Shown: positions 1-10,115, numbered from the stretch's first letter. The stretch: 64,000 nucleotides of DNA from Shimia isoporae (GCF_004346865.1 NZ_SMGR01000003.1:372001-436000); one strand, 5' to 3'. Notes: generated by a model from the sequence alone, not told the origin. Translations and numbers: made by a program.

Positions 1-2574
1 CAATAGCTGTTCCGCGCCCATCTCACCCAGAATGGTGCGGCTGTCGATTTTCGAGGTCACCTGGAAGGAAATACGGGTAGGGAAGTTCGCTTTGATTGTA
101 CCGGTAATCACATCCACGGACGGGCGCTGCGTGGCCATGATCAAGTGGATGCCCGAGGCACGTGCCATTTGGGCAAGACGTTGAATGCAGGCCTCGATCT
201 CCTTGCCCGCAACCATCATCAGGTCGGCCATCTCGTCCACGATGACGACAATGTATGGCATTTTCTCCGGAGTCATCTCTTCGGTCTCGAAAACCGGTTC
301 ACCGGTGTCATCGTCGAAGCCTGTCTGGACCGTCCGTGAGAACGTCTCGCCTTTAGCCAACGCGTCAGCGACGCGACTGTTATAGCCATCGATGTTGCGC
401 ACGCCCATTTTCGACATCTTGCGATAGCGCTCTTCCATCTCGCCCACGACCCATTTCAGCGCGACAACTGCCTTCTTGGGATCCGTCACAACTGGCGACA
501 ACAGGTGCGGAATGCCGTCATAAACCGACAATTCCAGCATCTTCGGGTCAATCATGATCAAACGGCACTCTTCCGGTGTCAGGCGGTAAAGCAGTGACAG
601 GATCATCGTGTTGATCGCGACAGACTTACCGGAGCCGGTTGTACCCGCGATCAACAGGTGCGGCATCTTCGCGAGGTTCGCAACAACGGGATCGCCACCA
701 ATGTCCTTCCCCAGCGCCAACGGCAGCTTCATATTGCTATCGCCAAAGTCGCGGGCGCTCAGAATTTCTCGCAAAACCACTTTTTCGCGGTTCTCGTTCG
801 GCAATTCGATCCCGATCACTGACCGCCCCGGCACTGTGGACACACGCGCAGACAATGCGCTCATCGAGCGGGCGATGTCGTCGGCCAGACCAATGACCCG
901 GCTCGCTTTCAAACCAGGCGCCGGCTCAAGTTCGTACATCGTGACAACCGGACCCGGACGCACGCTGACAATCTCACCCTTCACGCCATAGTCGTCCAGA
1001 ACGGTTTCCAACATGCGTGCATTTTCTTCCAGCGCTTCGTCACTCAGATGGTGACGAGAGATCGTCATTGGATTTTCCAACAGGTTGAGTGGCGGAAGCT
1101 CGTATTCGATGTGGTTTTCTTCGAACGCAAGCGAAGGTTGTGCTTCCGCTTTTGCCCGTGCTGAAGGTTGGACCGGCTTGATCTGACGCGGCTGCACGAC
1201 CTTCTTAGGCTCAGGCACTGGAATAGGTTGCGGCGCCACATGCTGAACCGGCTGCGGCGCAATCTCCGGCGCAGTCGGTTCCTGCGCATCCCAATGATCG
1301 TCCTCGGCAAAAATCTCATCAGCCACCGGCACCGTTGGCACAGGTGCTGCCGGTGATGCCATCGGCGCCGACAACGGCGGCTCGACACGCACTCCCGCCC
1401 CACCTGTCAGCGGCGGTTCCATCGGATGTGCGGCTTGCGGCACTGCCCGTGGTTGTCCCTGAGCCGCGCCGTCGAGAACCAGCGGATCCGGACCACGGCC
1501 ACGCCCCTTGGTCAGTGGTTTGTCGAAATGAAGATCCGGGTGAAGTTCAGGATTCAGATCGGGCGGAGAAACCGCCTCGCCGCGGCGCGCCCGATTGCGC
1601 ATCACATCAGCAATCTTGGATTTGATGCGATCCTCGCCACCCGGAGCGTCTTCTATTTCTTGGGAAAAGATATTCTCGACCAACTCAGGTTCAGGCATCG
1701 GTGCTGCGGCCGGCTCTGAACGCTTGATAAGCGCCGGCATGCGCAAACGCGGTTTGGAAAACGGCGCGACTTCTTCAATAGTCGGCTCTACATCTTCCTC
1801 AATAACAGGATCATTCCAGCCCTCTTCCGCAGATTGCGCAGCGCGTGCTTCTTCAGCATCGCGGCGTTCCTGACGACGTGCCTGCACGTTTTTTGCAGCC
1901 ATTGTCGCCCCTGCGACGGCGCCACTGGCCCCTCGGCCCAAAAGGATCATCAACTTGTCATAGGCGAGCACCAGACCAACCGCGATCCGGTGAGCAAACC
2001 CTTGAAGTTCCCCACGGGTGAAGCCCAGCGTGAAAAGGGCCATCGCAACAAATGCCACACCTGTCACCAGAGACAGAACTTTCACCCCTGCCTGCGCTCC
2101 AATCGGCAAAACGGTCAAAAGAAACCCGGTAACCGTATCGCCAAATAGGCCGCCCAGACCGAAATCGTGTGTCCAGCTTTCGCCTGGCGCCATTGTGGAG
2201 CCATAAATCGCGCCAAGCGCGAGCATAATCGGCGCGAAAATTATTCGGCTCTGAAGCCGTTCTTCACCGATATGAAAGGCCATGCGCAGCCCCCATACGG
2301 TCAAAACAGCGGCAACGCCCCAGCTGGCAAAACCGATAATGACAAACAATCCGGCAGCAATAGAGGCGCCGATCCAACCCATCCAGTTCTGGACGGGCGC
2401 GTCAGTCACAGACAGGAAACTGGGGTCCGTCGGTGTATATGACGCGATCATCGCAGCGGCCATCAAGCCAAGCGCGATCAGCACAAAACCGATCAGTTCC
2501 TTGCCTCGTTTCTCCACTGCTGCCTGCGTTGCACTGTCCAAAAGTGGGCCTCGTCCACGCGCCTGATATGCCAT
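1..2574 (-). CDS. ftsK: DNA translocase FtsK (C-terminus cut by window edge)
   Basis: Septum-anchored, ATP-driven DNA pump that clears chromosome termini during division. 858 codons are present and the frame stays open at base 1, so the end of the motor and the gamma DNA-reading domain lie outside. The N-terminal 175 residues hold about four membrane segments. A Pro/Glu-rich linker follows (roughly residues 200-500). The RecA-like motor then shows Walker A GTTGSGKS (about residues 643-650) and a Walker B-like LIMIDPK about 30 residues later. The ATG at 2574 is preceded by GAGGA. The last visible residues, GAEQLL, match the conserved end region of the FtsK motor. Identification is firm; only completeness is unknown. 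Confidence 0.96.
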   Translation of the reverse strand, partial: MAYQARGRGPLLDSATQAAVEKRGKELIGFVLIALGLMAAAMIASYTPTDPSFLSVTDAPVQNWMGWIGASIAAGLFVIIGFASWGVAAVLTVWGLRMAFHIGEERLQSRIIFAPIMLALGAIYGSTMAPGESWTHDFGLGGLFGDTVTGFLLTVLPIGAQAGVKVLSLVTGVAFVAMALFTLGFTRGELQGFAHRIAVGLVLAYDKLMILLGRGASGAVAGATMAAKNVQARRQERRDAEEARAAQSAEEGWNDPVIEEDVEPTIEEVAPFSKPRLRMPALIKRSEPAAAPMPEPELVENIFSQEIEDAPGGEDRIKSKIADVMRNRARRGEAVSPPDLNPELHPDLHFDKPLTKGRGRGPDPLVLDGAAQGQPRAVPQAAHPMEPPLTGGAGVRVEPPLSAPMASPAAPVPTVPVADEIFAEDDHWDAQEPTAPEIAPQPVQHVAPQPIPVPEPKKVVQPRQIKPVQPSARAKAEAQPSLAFEENHIEYELPPLNLLENPMTISRHHLSDEALEENARMLETVLDDYGVKGEIVSVRPGPVVTMYELEPAPGLKASRVIGLADDIARSMSALSARVSTVPGRSVIGIELPNENREKVVLREILSARDFGDSNMKLPLALGKDIGGDPVVANLAKMPHLLIAGTTGSGKSVAINTMILSLLYRLTPEECRLIMIDPKMLELSVYDGIPHLLSPVVTDPKKAVVALKWVVGEMEERYRKMSKMGVRNIDGYNSRVADALAKGETFSRTVQTGFDDDTGEPVFETEEMTPEKMPYIVVIVDEMADLMMVAGKEIEACIQRLAQMARASGIHLIMATQRPSVDVITGTIKANFPTRISFQVTSKIDSRTILGEMGAEQLL

Positions 2575-2593
2575 CTCGTTACCGTCCTCGTTC

Positions 2594-3778
2594 TTATCCG
2601 TAAATGCAGGCGCGCAGCTTCGTCAGCGCCTCCCGCACTTCGTCTTTTGGGGCCACCAGAGCGACCCGAATAAATCCCTTGCCTGGGTTATACCCTTCGG
2701 CATCTCTGCTCAGATACGCGCCAGGCAAAACCCGCACGCCGGTCTCCGTCCAAAGTTTGACTGCAGCCCTTTCGCCATCTTCCACTGGCAGCCACAGAAA
2801 GAACCCTGCTTGTGGGCTGGTGTATCCGGGCACATCCCCGAGGATGTCGTCCGCAATATCGAATTTTTCCGCGTATAGACGACGATTTTCCTCTACGTGG
2901 GTTTCGTCCGCCCAGACCTTCTCCGCCGCACGCTGCAAAGGCAGTGGCAAGGGCGCACCGGAGTAATTCCGCAACTGCCGAATCCGACGAATGCTCTCCG
3001 GCCCACCTGCCACAAAACCGGAGCGCAATCCGGCGAGGTTGGAACGCTTGGACAGAGAATGGAAAATCAACACGCGCTCAGGATCTGCCCCCATCTCATT
3101 GGCAACCTGCAACGCTCCCGGCGGCGGTGTTTTTCGGTAAATCTCGGAATAACACTCGTCCGCAAATACCTTGAAATCGTGTTTTTCGGCCAAGGCAATC
3201 AGATCACGCCAATACGTTTCGCTGGCCACAGCGCCTTGGGGGTTGGCCGGAGAACACACGTAAGCAATCGCAACGCGATCAAGAATCTCCGGCTCCAATG
3301 CAGCGAAATCCGGCAGGTGCCCGCTTGCCTCGGTTGCAGGCACAAACCGTGCTTCTGCTCCTACCGACGCGGCGGCCACCGAATAGACCTGATAAAAGGG
3401 GTTTGGTGTCAGGATGATCGGTTGCTTGCCGTTCTTGGTCTCCGGACAAAGCGCCATCGCCGCGTTGTAGAGGCCTTCGCGCGTCCCGTTCAACGCCATC
3501 ACCTGTTCCGGGGGCACCGCAATGCCATAGCGCCGTTCAATCCACGCCGAAATCGCCTGAAGAAGCTCCGGAGTGCCTTCGTTTGTGGGGTACTTGATGA
3601 ACTCGGCGGCATTCTCAGCAATGACCTCCGCGACCCAATCAGGAAAGGCATGTTTGGGTTCGCCAATGGTCATATGCATCACAGGCCCACCTGGTTTCAG
3701 GTGATCCAACAGCGCACGCAGGCGCGGAAACGCATAAGCCGGTAGGTTCGAAAACCGCTCGGGGAACATCATATTCAA
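2594..3778 (-). CDS. Class I/II PLP-dependent aminotransferase
   Basis: 394-residue fold-type I aminotransferase, upstream of ftsK on the same strand with a 19-base gap, so probably co-transcribed. Visible motifs are the substrate/PLP asparagine in SPANPQG (N180), the PLP-ring aspartate in FADECYSE (D207) and the Schiff-base lysine in [15 protein letters not shown] (K244). Related proteins beside ftsK in Rhodobacteraceae are often annotated as succinyldiaminopimelate aminotransferase (DapC), which would place it in lysine/peptidoglycan precursor synthesis. Substrate cannot be read from the sequence, so I leave the symbol blank. Length is normal for the family. Confidence 0.9.
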   Translation of the reverse strand: MNMMFPERFSNLPAYAFPRLRALLDHLKPGGPVMHMTIGEPKHAFPDWVAEVIAENAAEFIKYPTNEGTPELLQAISAWIERRYGIAVPPEQVMALNGTREGLYNAAMALCPETKNGKQPIILTPNPFYQVYSVAAASVGAEARFVPATEASGHLPDFAALEPEILDRVAIAYVCSPANPQGAVASETYWRDLIALAEKHDFKVFADECYSEIYRKTPPPGALQVANEMGADPERVLIFHSLSKRSNLAGLRSGFVAGGPESIRRIRQLRNYSGAPLPLPLQRAAEKVWADETHVEENRRLYAEKFDIADDILGDVPGYTSPQAGFFLWLPVEDGERAAVKLWTETGVRVLPGAYLSRDAEGYNPGKGFIRVALVAPKDEVREALTKLRACIYG

Positions 3779-3949
3779 ACTGCCTCAGGTTCGGGATCAT
3801 TTCGCCCCGTTTGCACCCAAGTTACCCAAAGCACATGCGCCCGTCCACTAAAATGCCTATGAATCCGTCACTTGTGGCCTCCGCGCCACCGGGCATTTTA
3901 TTCAATTCGAAGGACTGCGCATTTTCTTTGGCACGACACCATCGATAGC

Positions 3950-5281
3950 TCAGGAGGCCAACACCGCTTCTGTTGCCGAAGCCAATCTGAGCAGTCGCTC
4001 TTCTGACATGGGTGCCCCGAGCATCATCAGACCACAACTTGGTACACCTGTCGGGAGAGAAACGCCCGCGCTGCCCATCAAATTCCCGATCCGCGTGTTG
4101 CGCAACGCCAGAAGGTTCTCAGTGACGTAATAGTCGTGATCGCTCATCAAGCGGCCCGCGTCCGGTGGCAAAATAGGAGATGTCGGCAAAAGAACAGCGT
4201 CAAATCCGGCGATCCGCGTGTTCCAGCGCATCCGGTGTTCTTCCAGCGCCTGCCAAGCATCAACGTAATCGGGTCCGGAGAACGAAGCCCCTGCACGGAA
4301 CCGCTCAAGTATCTGGTCGAACATCAAATCGGGCGCAGCCTCGATCTCGTCGCGCCATTCCCCATATGCCTCAGAAGTGAAAAGCGGTCCCGTCAAATCC
4401 ATCGCTCGCGCGACTTCACCCGCTTTCAGAAACTCCAACGATGCACCCGCCTCCTGCATACGGTGCAGCGCCTTTTCGAAACCTGCCATCGGGGCTTCTC
4501 GCACGCCTTCCAAAGCCACTGTTTCAAGAACCGCAAACCGCTTGCCTACCAGAGTTGCGCCATTCAAATCTGCGGGTGCGGTGCCTTCGAGTGCCGCCAA
4601 AAGTAGCGCGGCATCTTCAACTGTCCGACACAGCGGTCCGACGGTATCAAAACTCCGGCACAGCGGAACAACCCCGTCGTTGGACAAACGTCCCGACGTG
4701 GTCTTCAGCCCCACGAGATCGTTCCAAGCCGACGGGATTCTGACCGATCCGCCGGTATCCGACCCTATCCCCGCCGCAGCGAGGCCGAAGGCGACCGACG
4801 CGCCTGCGCCAGACGAAGACCCGCCAGGCACAGCCTTGGGGTCATTCACGCATGGTGGCGTTGCCGTCATCGGGTTTAGCCCCAAACCGGAGAAAGCCAA
4901 TTCACTCATGTGCGTCTTGCCGAGACACACAAGACCCGCAGCTGTTGCGTTGCGCAGCACTTCCGCATCCCGCCCCGGAACACGGTCCTTGAGCAGCAGA
5001 GATCCCGCTTCTGTTGCAACGCCGGCCGTATCAAAAAGATCTTTCCAGCTCACCGGAACCCCATCGAGCAAAGACAAGCGTTCGCCCGCTCGAGCGCGTT
5101 CAGCCGCAGCCTCTGCCTCTGCTAGGGCGCGGTCGCGTGTAACCCGCGCATAGATTCTGTCCTTATGGTCGCTGCTGTCGATGGCGCCTAAAAACGCTTG
5201 GGTCAGCGCAACCGGGTCAATAGATCCGTCTCCAATCCCGCGCCCCAAATCCGCCGCGCTCATTTCCAGCCAGTGCAACAT
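3950..5281 (-). CDS. Amidase signature family amidohydrolase
   Basis: 443 residues. Carries the amidase-signature Ser-cisSer-Lys triad: lysine in SWKDLFD (K80), the GGSSSG loop (S155-S157) and the nucleophile serine in SDTGGSVR (S179). The family hydrolyses C-N amide bonds; members include GatA and aryl/alkyl amidases. No gatB or gatC lies nearby, so a catabolic amidase is more likely than tRNA amidotransferase. Divergent from the UbiH-type gene at 5366, with 84 bases between the two starts. An ATG six codons downstream (5263) is an alternative start. Confidence 0.88.
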   Translation of the reverse strand: MLHWLEMSAADLGRGIGDGSIDPVALTQAFLGAIDSSDHKDRIYARVTRDRALAEAEAAAERARAGERLSLLDGVPVSWKDLFDTAGVATEAGSLLLKDRVPGRDAEVLRNATAAGLVCLGKTHMSELAFSGLGLNPMTATPPCVNDPKAVPGGSSSGAGASVAFGLAAAGIGSDTGGSVRIPSAWNDLVGLKTTSGRLSNDGVVPLCRSFDTVGPLCRTVEDAALLLAALEGTAPADLNGATLVGKRFAVLETVALEGVREAPMAGFEKALHRMQEAGASLEFLKAGEVARAMDLTGPLFTSEAYGEWRDEIEAAPDLMFDQILERFRAGASFSGPDYVDAWQALEEHRMRWNTRIAGFDAVLLPTSPILPPDAGRLMSDHDYYVTENLLALRNTRIGNLMGSAGVSLPTGVPSCGLMMLGAPMSEERLLRLASATEAVLAS

Positions 5282-5365
5282 CTCTCGTCCCCACAGTTCC
5301 GCTCAGGCGACGGTAGCGGCGCAATCGCACATGGACAATCCCGAACCGTCCCCCATATTGGCCCC

Positions 5366-6580
5366 ATGAGCTTTGACACCGATATCCTCATCGCCGGAGG
5401 CGGTCTTAACGGACCCGCCCTTGCCCTCGCCCTGTCCCGCGCGGGCTTCACCGTGACTGTGGTCGACGCGCGCCCGGCCACGACGCGGGCGAGCGACAAT
5501 TTTGATGGCCGAGGCTACGCGCTGGCCCTGGCGTCCAAGAGGCTTCTGGACAAAATTGGCATCTGGGATGGGGTCGCGGCCAACGCTCAACCGATGCTGG
5601 ATATCAAAGTGTCCGATGGCCGAGCGGGTGAAGGCCCCTCACCATTCTTTCTGCATTTTGATCACACCGAGCTTGAAGAAGGCCCCATGGGCTACATGCT
5701 CGAAGACCGCTTTCTTTACCGGGCCTTCCTTGCTGCAATGGAGGCCGACGAGGCGATCACTTTGGTGCCCGAAACCGGTGTCACGGACCAATCCGTCGAT
5801 GCGACAGGCGTAACAGCGACACTGTCTGACGGCACAACCCGACGCGCACGTCTATTGGTTGGCTGCGATGGTCGCCAGTCCGGTGTGGCCCAGCGCGCAG
5901 GAATAAGGCGTACTGGCTGGGGCTACGGTCAAACCGCACTGGTCTGCGCAATTGCGCATGAGAAGCCCCACGATGGCGTGGCGCACCAGTTTTTCATGCC
6001 CCCCGGCCCGCTTGCGATCCTGCCATTGCCCGGCAACATGTCATCAATCGTCTGGTCTGAAACCGAGGAAAACGCAAAGCGGATAAACGCGCTCGGCGAC
6101 GAGGACTATCTCGCAGTTCTCCGTCCCCGTTTCGGCGACTTCCTCGGCGAAATATCTCTGGCCGGGGCGCGTTTCACTTACCCGCTTGGCCTTACCGTGG
6201 CGAACGATTTCGTGGCTGACCGCGTGGCGCTGGTTGGTGACGCTGCGCACGGCATGCATCCGATTGCCGGACAGGGGCTCAACGCTGGCCTGCGCGACGT
6301 GGCCGCGCTCACCCAAATTCTCACCGAAGCCAAATCTCGCGGCGAGGATATTTCCGCCATTCAGGTTCTTGAGCGCTATCAGGAGTGGCGCCGCTTTGAC
6401 ACACAAGCCCTCGTTGCCGCCACAGATCTCACCAACAAACTGTTTTCCAACGACAATCCGCTACTCCGCGCCGGCCGCGACATTGGCATGGGGCTGATCG
6501 GCCGCGTTCCCGCCCTACGCCGTACTTTTATGCGGGAGGCCGCAGGGCTCACAGGCGAACTGCCTGACCTCATGCGATAA
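5366..6580 (+). CDS. UbiH/UbiF/COQ6-family FAD-dependent hydroxylase
   Basis: 404-residue flavin monooxygenase of the ubiquinone-ring hydroxylase family. N-terminal dinucleotide fold GGGLNG (residues 11-16); second FAD motif LVGDAAHGMHP near residues 290-300, followed by GQGLNAGLRD, typical of UbiH/UbiF/VisC. It probably hydroxylates a polyprenyl-benzoquinol intermediate at the membrane. The reading frame is open upstream to 5198, but homology and the FAD fold begin at the ATG at 5366. Which ring position (UbiH, UbiF or UbiI role) it serves cannot be decided here. Confidence 0.88.
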   Translation: MSFDTDILIAGGGLNGPALALALSRAGFTVTVVDARPATTRASDNFDGRGYALALASKRLLDKIGIWDGVAANAQPMLDIKVSDGRAGEGPSPFFLHFDHTELEEGPMGYMLEDRFLYRAFLAAMEADEAITLVPETGVTDQSVDATGVTATLSDGTTRRARLLVGCDGRQSGVAQRAGIRRTGWGYGQTALVCAIAHEKPHDGVAHQFFMPPGPLAILPLPGNMSSIVWSETEENAKRINALGDEDYLAVLRPRFGDFLGEISLAGARFTYPLGLTVANDFVADRVALVGDAAHGMHPIAGQGLNAGLRDVAALTQILTEAKSRGEDISAIQVLERYQEWRRFDTQALVAATDLTNKLFSNDNPLLRAGRDIGMGLIGRVPALRRTFMREAAGLTGELPDLMR

Positions 6581-6649
6581 CGCGTAGTTTTCCGGCAACG
6601 CGCGTTTTCAACTTTGATTGGGTTGTTTGCTCAGACGAGCGCCCGAGTC

Positions 6650-6841
6650 CTAGTCCAGAGTACGCGCCTCATCCACAAGCATAACCGGAATACCGTTCCG
6701 GATCGGAAACGCCAATCCAGCACCGCGAGACACAAGTTCCTGTCTCTCTGCGTCGTATTCAAGCGTAGCCCGCGTTTCGGGGCACACCAGCGCTTCCAGC
6801 ATCCGCCGGTCAAACCCTGGCTCAGACGTTTTCTCAGTCAT
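6650..6841 (-). CDS. Trm112-like small zinc-ribbon protein
   Basis: 63 residues. Matches the bacterial Trm112p-like (UPF0434/YcaR) family: an early LEALVCPET segment, a basic middle, and the characteristic [16 protein letters not shown] ending. Only one cysteine of the eukaryotic zinc site remains, as is usual in bacterial members. Its ATG overlaps the stop of the LON-like gene by four bases (ATGA), so it is the last gene of a three-gene operon with the CnoX-like and LON-like genes. Proposed family role is partner or activator of methyltransferases; function in this group is not settled. Confidence 0.85.
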   Translation of the reverse strand: MTEKTSEPGFDRRMLEALVCPETRATLEYDAERQELVSRGAGLAFPIRNGIPVMLVDEARTLD

Positions 6842-7482
6842 TGTATCAAGTCCTCTCCGCCGCCACCGCGCATCGCGAATTCCAACAGCGTGACCAAAGT
6901 TTCCCGCCGTGTTCTCAGGCTCGGTGCCTCAAGCAAGGCCTGCTTGTCTTCAGCCCCGAAGTCCAGCAGCATCGACAGCGAATTGATCAGCAGCTCGTCG
7001 TCGGCATCCTTGAGCGTTTCCCAGTCCGTCTGCAACTCCAACTGCTCGAAATACCGCTTCAAAAGTGACAAAAATGCAGGCCGCTGAAATGCTTCGTCGT
7101 GTTCGGTTGATCCCAGATCACGATCAAACCCGACCCAGTCGACGTTGCATCGCCGATATGGCGTGAACCCGTCCACCTCGGCCTGAATGCGAAACCGCGA
7201 CACTCCTGTCAGCGTGATCAGGTAACGGTTGTCTTCTGTTTCGGTAAACTGGGTAATCCTGCCAGCACAGCCGATCGTCTGAAGTCCCGGGCCTTCCCTG
7301 CCAGGCACTTCATTTGGCTGCACCATACCGATCATGCGCTCCGGCGTTTTGAGCACGTCATCCAACATCGCAAGATATCGAGGTTCAAAAATGTGCAGAG
7401 GAAGACGCGACCGCGGCAACAAAAGCGCCCCCGGAAGAGGGAATACCGCGATCGTGTCAGGAAGATCAGCCGCCTTGATCAT
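6838..7482 (-). CDS. LON peptidase substrate-binding domain protein
   Basis: 214 residues consisting essentially of the N-terminal (substrate-recognition) domain of Lon protease, without ATPase or protease parts. The start [19 protein letters not shown] and the following FEPRYLAML are hallmark LON-N motifs. Such stand-alone proteins are common in Alphaproteobacteria and their role is unknown. It lies 27 bases downstream of a thioredoxin/TPR chaperone gene and overlaps the Trm112-like gene, suggesting a shared role in protein quality control (inference). Confidence 0.88.
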   Translation of the reverse strand: MIKAADLPDTIAVFPLPGALLLPRSRLPLHIFEPRYLAMLDDVLKTPERMIGMVQPNEVPGREGPGLQTIGCAGRITQFTETEDNRYLITLTGVSRFRIQAEVDGFTPYRRCNVDWVGFDRDLGSTEHDEAFQRPAFLSLLKRYFEQLELQTDWETLKDADDELLINSLSMLLDFGAEDKQALLEAPSLRTRRETLVTLLEFAMRGGGGEDLIQ

Positions 7483-7509
7483 ACGTGCAGCCTACTCCGG
7501 TTTTGTCGA

Positions 7510-8445
7510 TCAGGCAAAGATCAACGAACTCAACTTACGGCGACCGTTCAGAACCACGGGATCATTGGCTGGCAGAGCATCAAAAATAGTGAAAAGCTGC
7601 GTCTTCGCCGCACCATCGTTCCACTCGCGATCCCGTCGGAACAACTCGAGCAGTTCGTCGACCGCCGCCTCAACCTCTCCAGCGCCATGCAGCGCCTGCG
7701 CCAGATCAAGCCGCGCCTGGTGATTGCCCGCATCTGCCGCAACTGCCGCCCGCAATTCCGCAACCGGTCCCGCGTTTTCAGCCTGCCGCGCCAAAGCCAA
7801 CTGAGCGTGTGCCGCTTCTACTTCAGGCGCATCTGCAAAGGCTGCAGGCGCTCCATTCAGAACAGCCTCTGCCTGATCCAGAGCTCCCAGAGCAATGTTG
7901 GCGCGTGCCAGCCCTGCAAATGCAGCAACACTCTCGGTGTCCTGCTCAAGAATGGCGGCAAAGGTTTCCGCCGCGTCTTGGGCTGCTCCGGCTTCTAGCA
8001 TCTCCTCAGCCGCGGCGAGGGCGTCCGCAAGACCGCCATCTGGCACCTCACCACCTCCCGCTTCGACAACTTTGGCAACAAATGCATCAATCTCGCTCTG
8101 CGGCAGTGCGCCTTGGAAACCATCGATCGGCTGACCTTGGAAAAATGCATAAACCGTAGGGATCGACTGCACGCGCATCTGACCGGCAATAGCCTGATTT
8201 TCATCAACGTTGATCTTCGCCATCTTCACCGCGCCGCCAGCCGCGGTAACCGCCGCCTCAAGCGCCGGACCAAGCGTTTTGCACGGTCCGCACCACGGCG
8301 CCCAGAAATCCACGATCACCGGCACAGTCATAGACGCGTCCACCACGTCGGCCATGAAAGTTGCCTCAGAGACGTCTTTGATCAGATCGCCATTGGCCGG
8401 CGCTGCGGCACCGTTGCCTTGTCCAAGTTCAAGCATTGGAGTCAT
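7510..8445 (-). CDS. Thioredoxin-TPR protein, CnoX/YbbN-like co-chaperone
   Basis: 311 residues. An N-terminal thioredoxin domain (about residues 20-130) has an intact redox motif FWAPWCGPCK, so it should be redox-active, unlike E. coli YbbN/CnoX, which has lost this motif. The remaining ~170 residues are alanine-rich helical repeats of TPR type (AEAVLNGAP, AQLALARQAE). The family is known as chaperedoxin, protecting substrates from oxidation and passing them to GroEL/DnaK. First gene of the operon with the LON-like and Trm112-like proteins. Confidence 0.88.
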   Translation of the reverse strand: MTPMLELGQGNGAAAPANGDLIKDVSEATFMADVVDASMTVPVIVDFWAPWCGPCKTLGPALEAAVTAAGGAVKMAKINVDENQAIAGQMRVQSIPTVYAFFQGQPIDGFQGALPQSEIDAFVAKVVEAGGGEVPDGGLADALAAAEEMLEAGAAQDAAETFAAILEQDTESVAAFAGLARANIALGALDQAEAVLNGAPAAFADAPEVEAAHAQLALARQAENAGPVAELRAAVAADAGNHQARLDLAQALHGAGEVEAAVDELLELFRRDREWNDGAAKTQLFTIFDALPANDPVVLNGRRKLSSLIFA

Positions 8446-8539
8446 CCTTTATATGCGTTGGCCTCTATATGAGCCTCCGCGCCGGAAAATCAAAGGTCAA
8501 AGGTGAGGCAATCTGGCAACCGATGCCAGTCAAACCCCA

Positions 8540-9001
8540 TTAGAAGTGGTCAAACGGTAGACCAAAGGGTTCGCCATTGAAGGTATGCGTACAGCACGGG
8601 CATGTCGGCCGCATATCTGCGCTTCTGAGATCCGGGTCGACTTTGCACAACAGACCGTCCTCCGTCACAAAGAGACCGCTGTGGTAACTGGACTCTCCGG
8701 TCCTTACTACACCCTTTCGATCGACCTCGCTGCGCGCGACCAGCCACCAAATCGCCTCGTCGTTGGGCAGTCGCGAAACAGCCTCGGAATAAACCCCATC
8801 CCAAGGCTGACCCACTTTTGACAGCAAAAATTTGTACAGCGGTGTGAAATCCAGGCCATGCCGCAACCCCTGTCGCATCCCCCTCCGCTTTTTGTCTTCA
8901 TGCTTTTTGCGCTCGGCAATCCGCAAACATCCGTGCCGAACACCGTGGGTACGGGTGTTCACTTTGCGATAAAGTGGGGATTTGCGACCGCGCGCGGCCA
9001 T
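8540..9001 (-). CDS. Conserved-looking hypothetical protein with C-terminal CPCC knuckle
   Basis: 153 residues, family not recognised. The N-terminus is very basic (MAARGRKSPLYRK onward). The centre has a WWLVARSEVDRKG stretch. Near the C-terminus, CPCCTHTFNG could bind metal with other Cys/His residues (for example LCKVDPD). Its ATG shares one base with the stop codon of xth (TAATG), so it is translationally coupled to exonuclease III. That coupling and the plausible zinc knuckle argue that the frame is real; a nucleic-acid role is only a guess. Confidence 0.65.
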   Translation of the reverse strand: MAARGRKSPLYRKVNTRTHGVRHGCLRIAERKKHEDKKRRGMRQGLRHGLDFTPLYKFLLSKVGQPWDGVYSEAVSRLPNDEAIWWLVARSEVDRKGVVRTGESSYHSGLFVTEDGLLCKVDPDLRSADMRPTCPCCTHTFNGEPFGLPFDHF

Positions 9002-9789
9002 TACAGATCAAACGTTGCGAATACCGGCGCATGATCGCTCGGTTTTTCCCAACCGCGCGCATCCCGCAGAACGCGGCTGCCATGTGCAGCGGCCGAAATG
9101 TCTCCCGTTGCCCAGACGTGATCCAGCCGCCGTCCCTTGTCTGCCGCGTCCCAATCGCGCGCACGGTAGCTCCACCAACTGTACAGTTTGCCATCCGGAA
9201 TATCCTGACGAGTGACATCCACCCACCCACCGGCGTCCTGCGTCTCCGCCAAGTGTTCCACCTCGATCGGCGTGTGACTCACAATCTTCAGAAGCTTCTT
9301 GTGGTCCCAGACATCGTCTTCGCGGGGCGCAATGTTCAAATCGCCCACCAACACCGATTTCTGCGGCGTCTCTTTGTGGAACCAATCGCGCATGCCAGTT
9401 AGGTAATCGAGCTTCTGTCCGAACTTCTCGTTCTTTTCCCGATCTGGAACATCCCCGCCGGCCGGCACATAAAAGTTGTGGATGGTGACCCCGTTTTCCA
9501 GCTTGCCCGCTATATGCCGCGCATGCCCCAGATCAGCGAAATCCTCGCTGCCTGCTTCTTCCATCGGTATCTTCGACAAGATCGCGACGCCGTTGTAACC
9601 CTTCTGTCCCCGCGCCACCATATGCGTATAGCCAAGCGCCGCAAAACCCTCCAAAGGGATCTTTTCAACGGGGCTTTTACACTCCTGAAGGCACAACACG
9701 TCCGGCGCTTCCTCCTCCATCAGCTTCAGCACAATCGGCTCCCGCAGCCGCACCGAATTGATGTTCCAGGTAGCAAGAGTAAAGGACAT
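9001..9789 (-). CDS. xth: Exodeoxyribonuclease III (AP endonuclease)
   Basis: 262-residue endonuclease/exonuclease/phosphatase-fold enzyme cutting at abasic sites in base-excision repair. Visible catalytic features are WNINS (N9/N11) and the metal-binding glutamate in CLQECK (E36). Further along come YNGVAILSK, VGDLNIAPREDDVWD and the terminal SDHAPVFATF with its general-base histidine. Length equals the normal ExoIII size. Its stop codon overlaps the start of the downstream hypothetical gene. The upstream non-coding region carries the two small RNA candidates on the same strand. Confidence 0.93.
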   Translation of the reverse strand: MSFTLATWNINSVRLREPIVLKLMEEEAPDVLCLQECKSPVEKIPLEGFAALGYTHMVARGQKGYNGVAILSKIPMEEAGSEDFADLGHARHIAGKLENGVTIHNFYVPAGGDVPDREKNEKFGQKLDYLTGMRDWFHKETPQKSVLVGDLNIAPREDDVWDHKKLLKIVSHTPIEVEHLAETQDAGGWVDVTRQDIPDGKLYSWWSYRARDWDAADKGRRLDHVWATGDISAAAHGSRVLRDARGWEKPSDHAPVFATFDL

Positions 9790-9881
9790 GGCAGGGTCTC
9801 CGGATCAAAACTGTCGGCGCACCCTACCCCCGTGATTGCAACGTTGCCAACGCCATTTCCTGCGCATTCCAACGGCCCGAC

Positions 9882-9960
9882 AAAAAAAGGGCCCGAGCCG
9901 AAACCCGGGCCAGTCCAACAGGGAGGTATATGCCTTAACCCGGACATATGCGGGATCTCT
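9882..9960 (-). ncRNA. Candidate trans-acting small RNA, copy 1
   Basis: Read on the minus strand: a short hairpin (CCCG..CGGG around a CATATG core, plus 9939-9954), a linker of about 27 bases with ACCTCCC (plus 9921-9927), then a GC stem (plus 9890-9895 with 9906-9911) followed by seven Ts (9882-9888), a good intrinsic terminator. The same arrangement is repeated at 10034-10115, with a 17-base identical core. The exposed CCTCCC could pair with Shine-Dalgarno sequences. No open frame fits. The 5' end is estimated; I find no convincing promoter immediately upstream, so processing from a longer transcript is possible. Confidence 0.6.
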
Positions 9961-10033
9961 TCCTTGCCCACCTTAAAGATGCGGCGCAGATGTTTCTTTG
10001 ATCGAGGTCAAGAAACTGTTTCCCCTGCCCAAC

Positions 10034-10115
10034 AAAAAAAAGGACCCGAGCCAAAGCCCGGGTCAGTCCAACAGGGAGGTCATGTCATAACCCGGACATG
10101 GCGGGAGTTCTCATG
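10034..10115 (-). ncRNA. Candidate trans-acting small RNA, copy 2
   Basis: Paralogue of the element at 9882-9960 in the same direction and 74 bases away. Minus-strand order: hairpin CCCGCCATGTCCGGG, linker with ATGACATG and ACCTCCC (plus 10074-10080), then terminator stem GACCCG/CGGGTC (plus 10043-10048 and 10059-10064) with eight Ts (10034-10041). Where the stems differ from copy 1, pairing is kept: the G-C closing pair of copy 1 is an A-T pair here, a compensatory change that supports a structured RNA. An AT-rich CTACCTATAT lies just upstream and may be the -10 region. The anti-SD core recalls cuckoo/CcsR-type alphaproteobacterial small RNAs, without proof of homology. Confidence 0.62.

Noticed and set aside
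2897-3745. 282-codon frame antisense to the aminotransferase
   Set aside because: No motifs, and the PLP enzyme on the minus strand explains the open frame.
3822-4037. 71-codon minus-strand frame before the amidase stop
   Set aside because: Overlaps the amidase C-terminus in another frame, lacks a ribosome site and has no recognisable features; the 171-base gap seems non-coding.
6581-6649. Terminator between the UbiH-type gene and the Trm112-like gene
   Set aside because: A CGCG..CGCG pairing followed by TTTT exists (about 6582-6607), but the stem is short with a large loop; not supportable.
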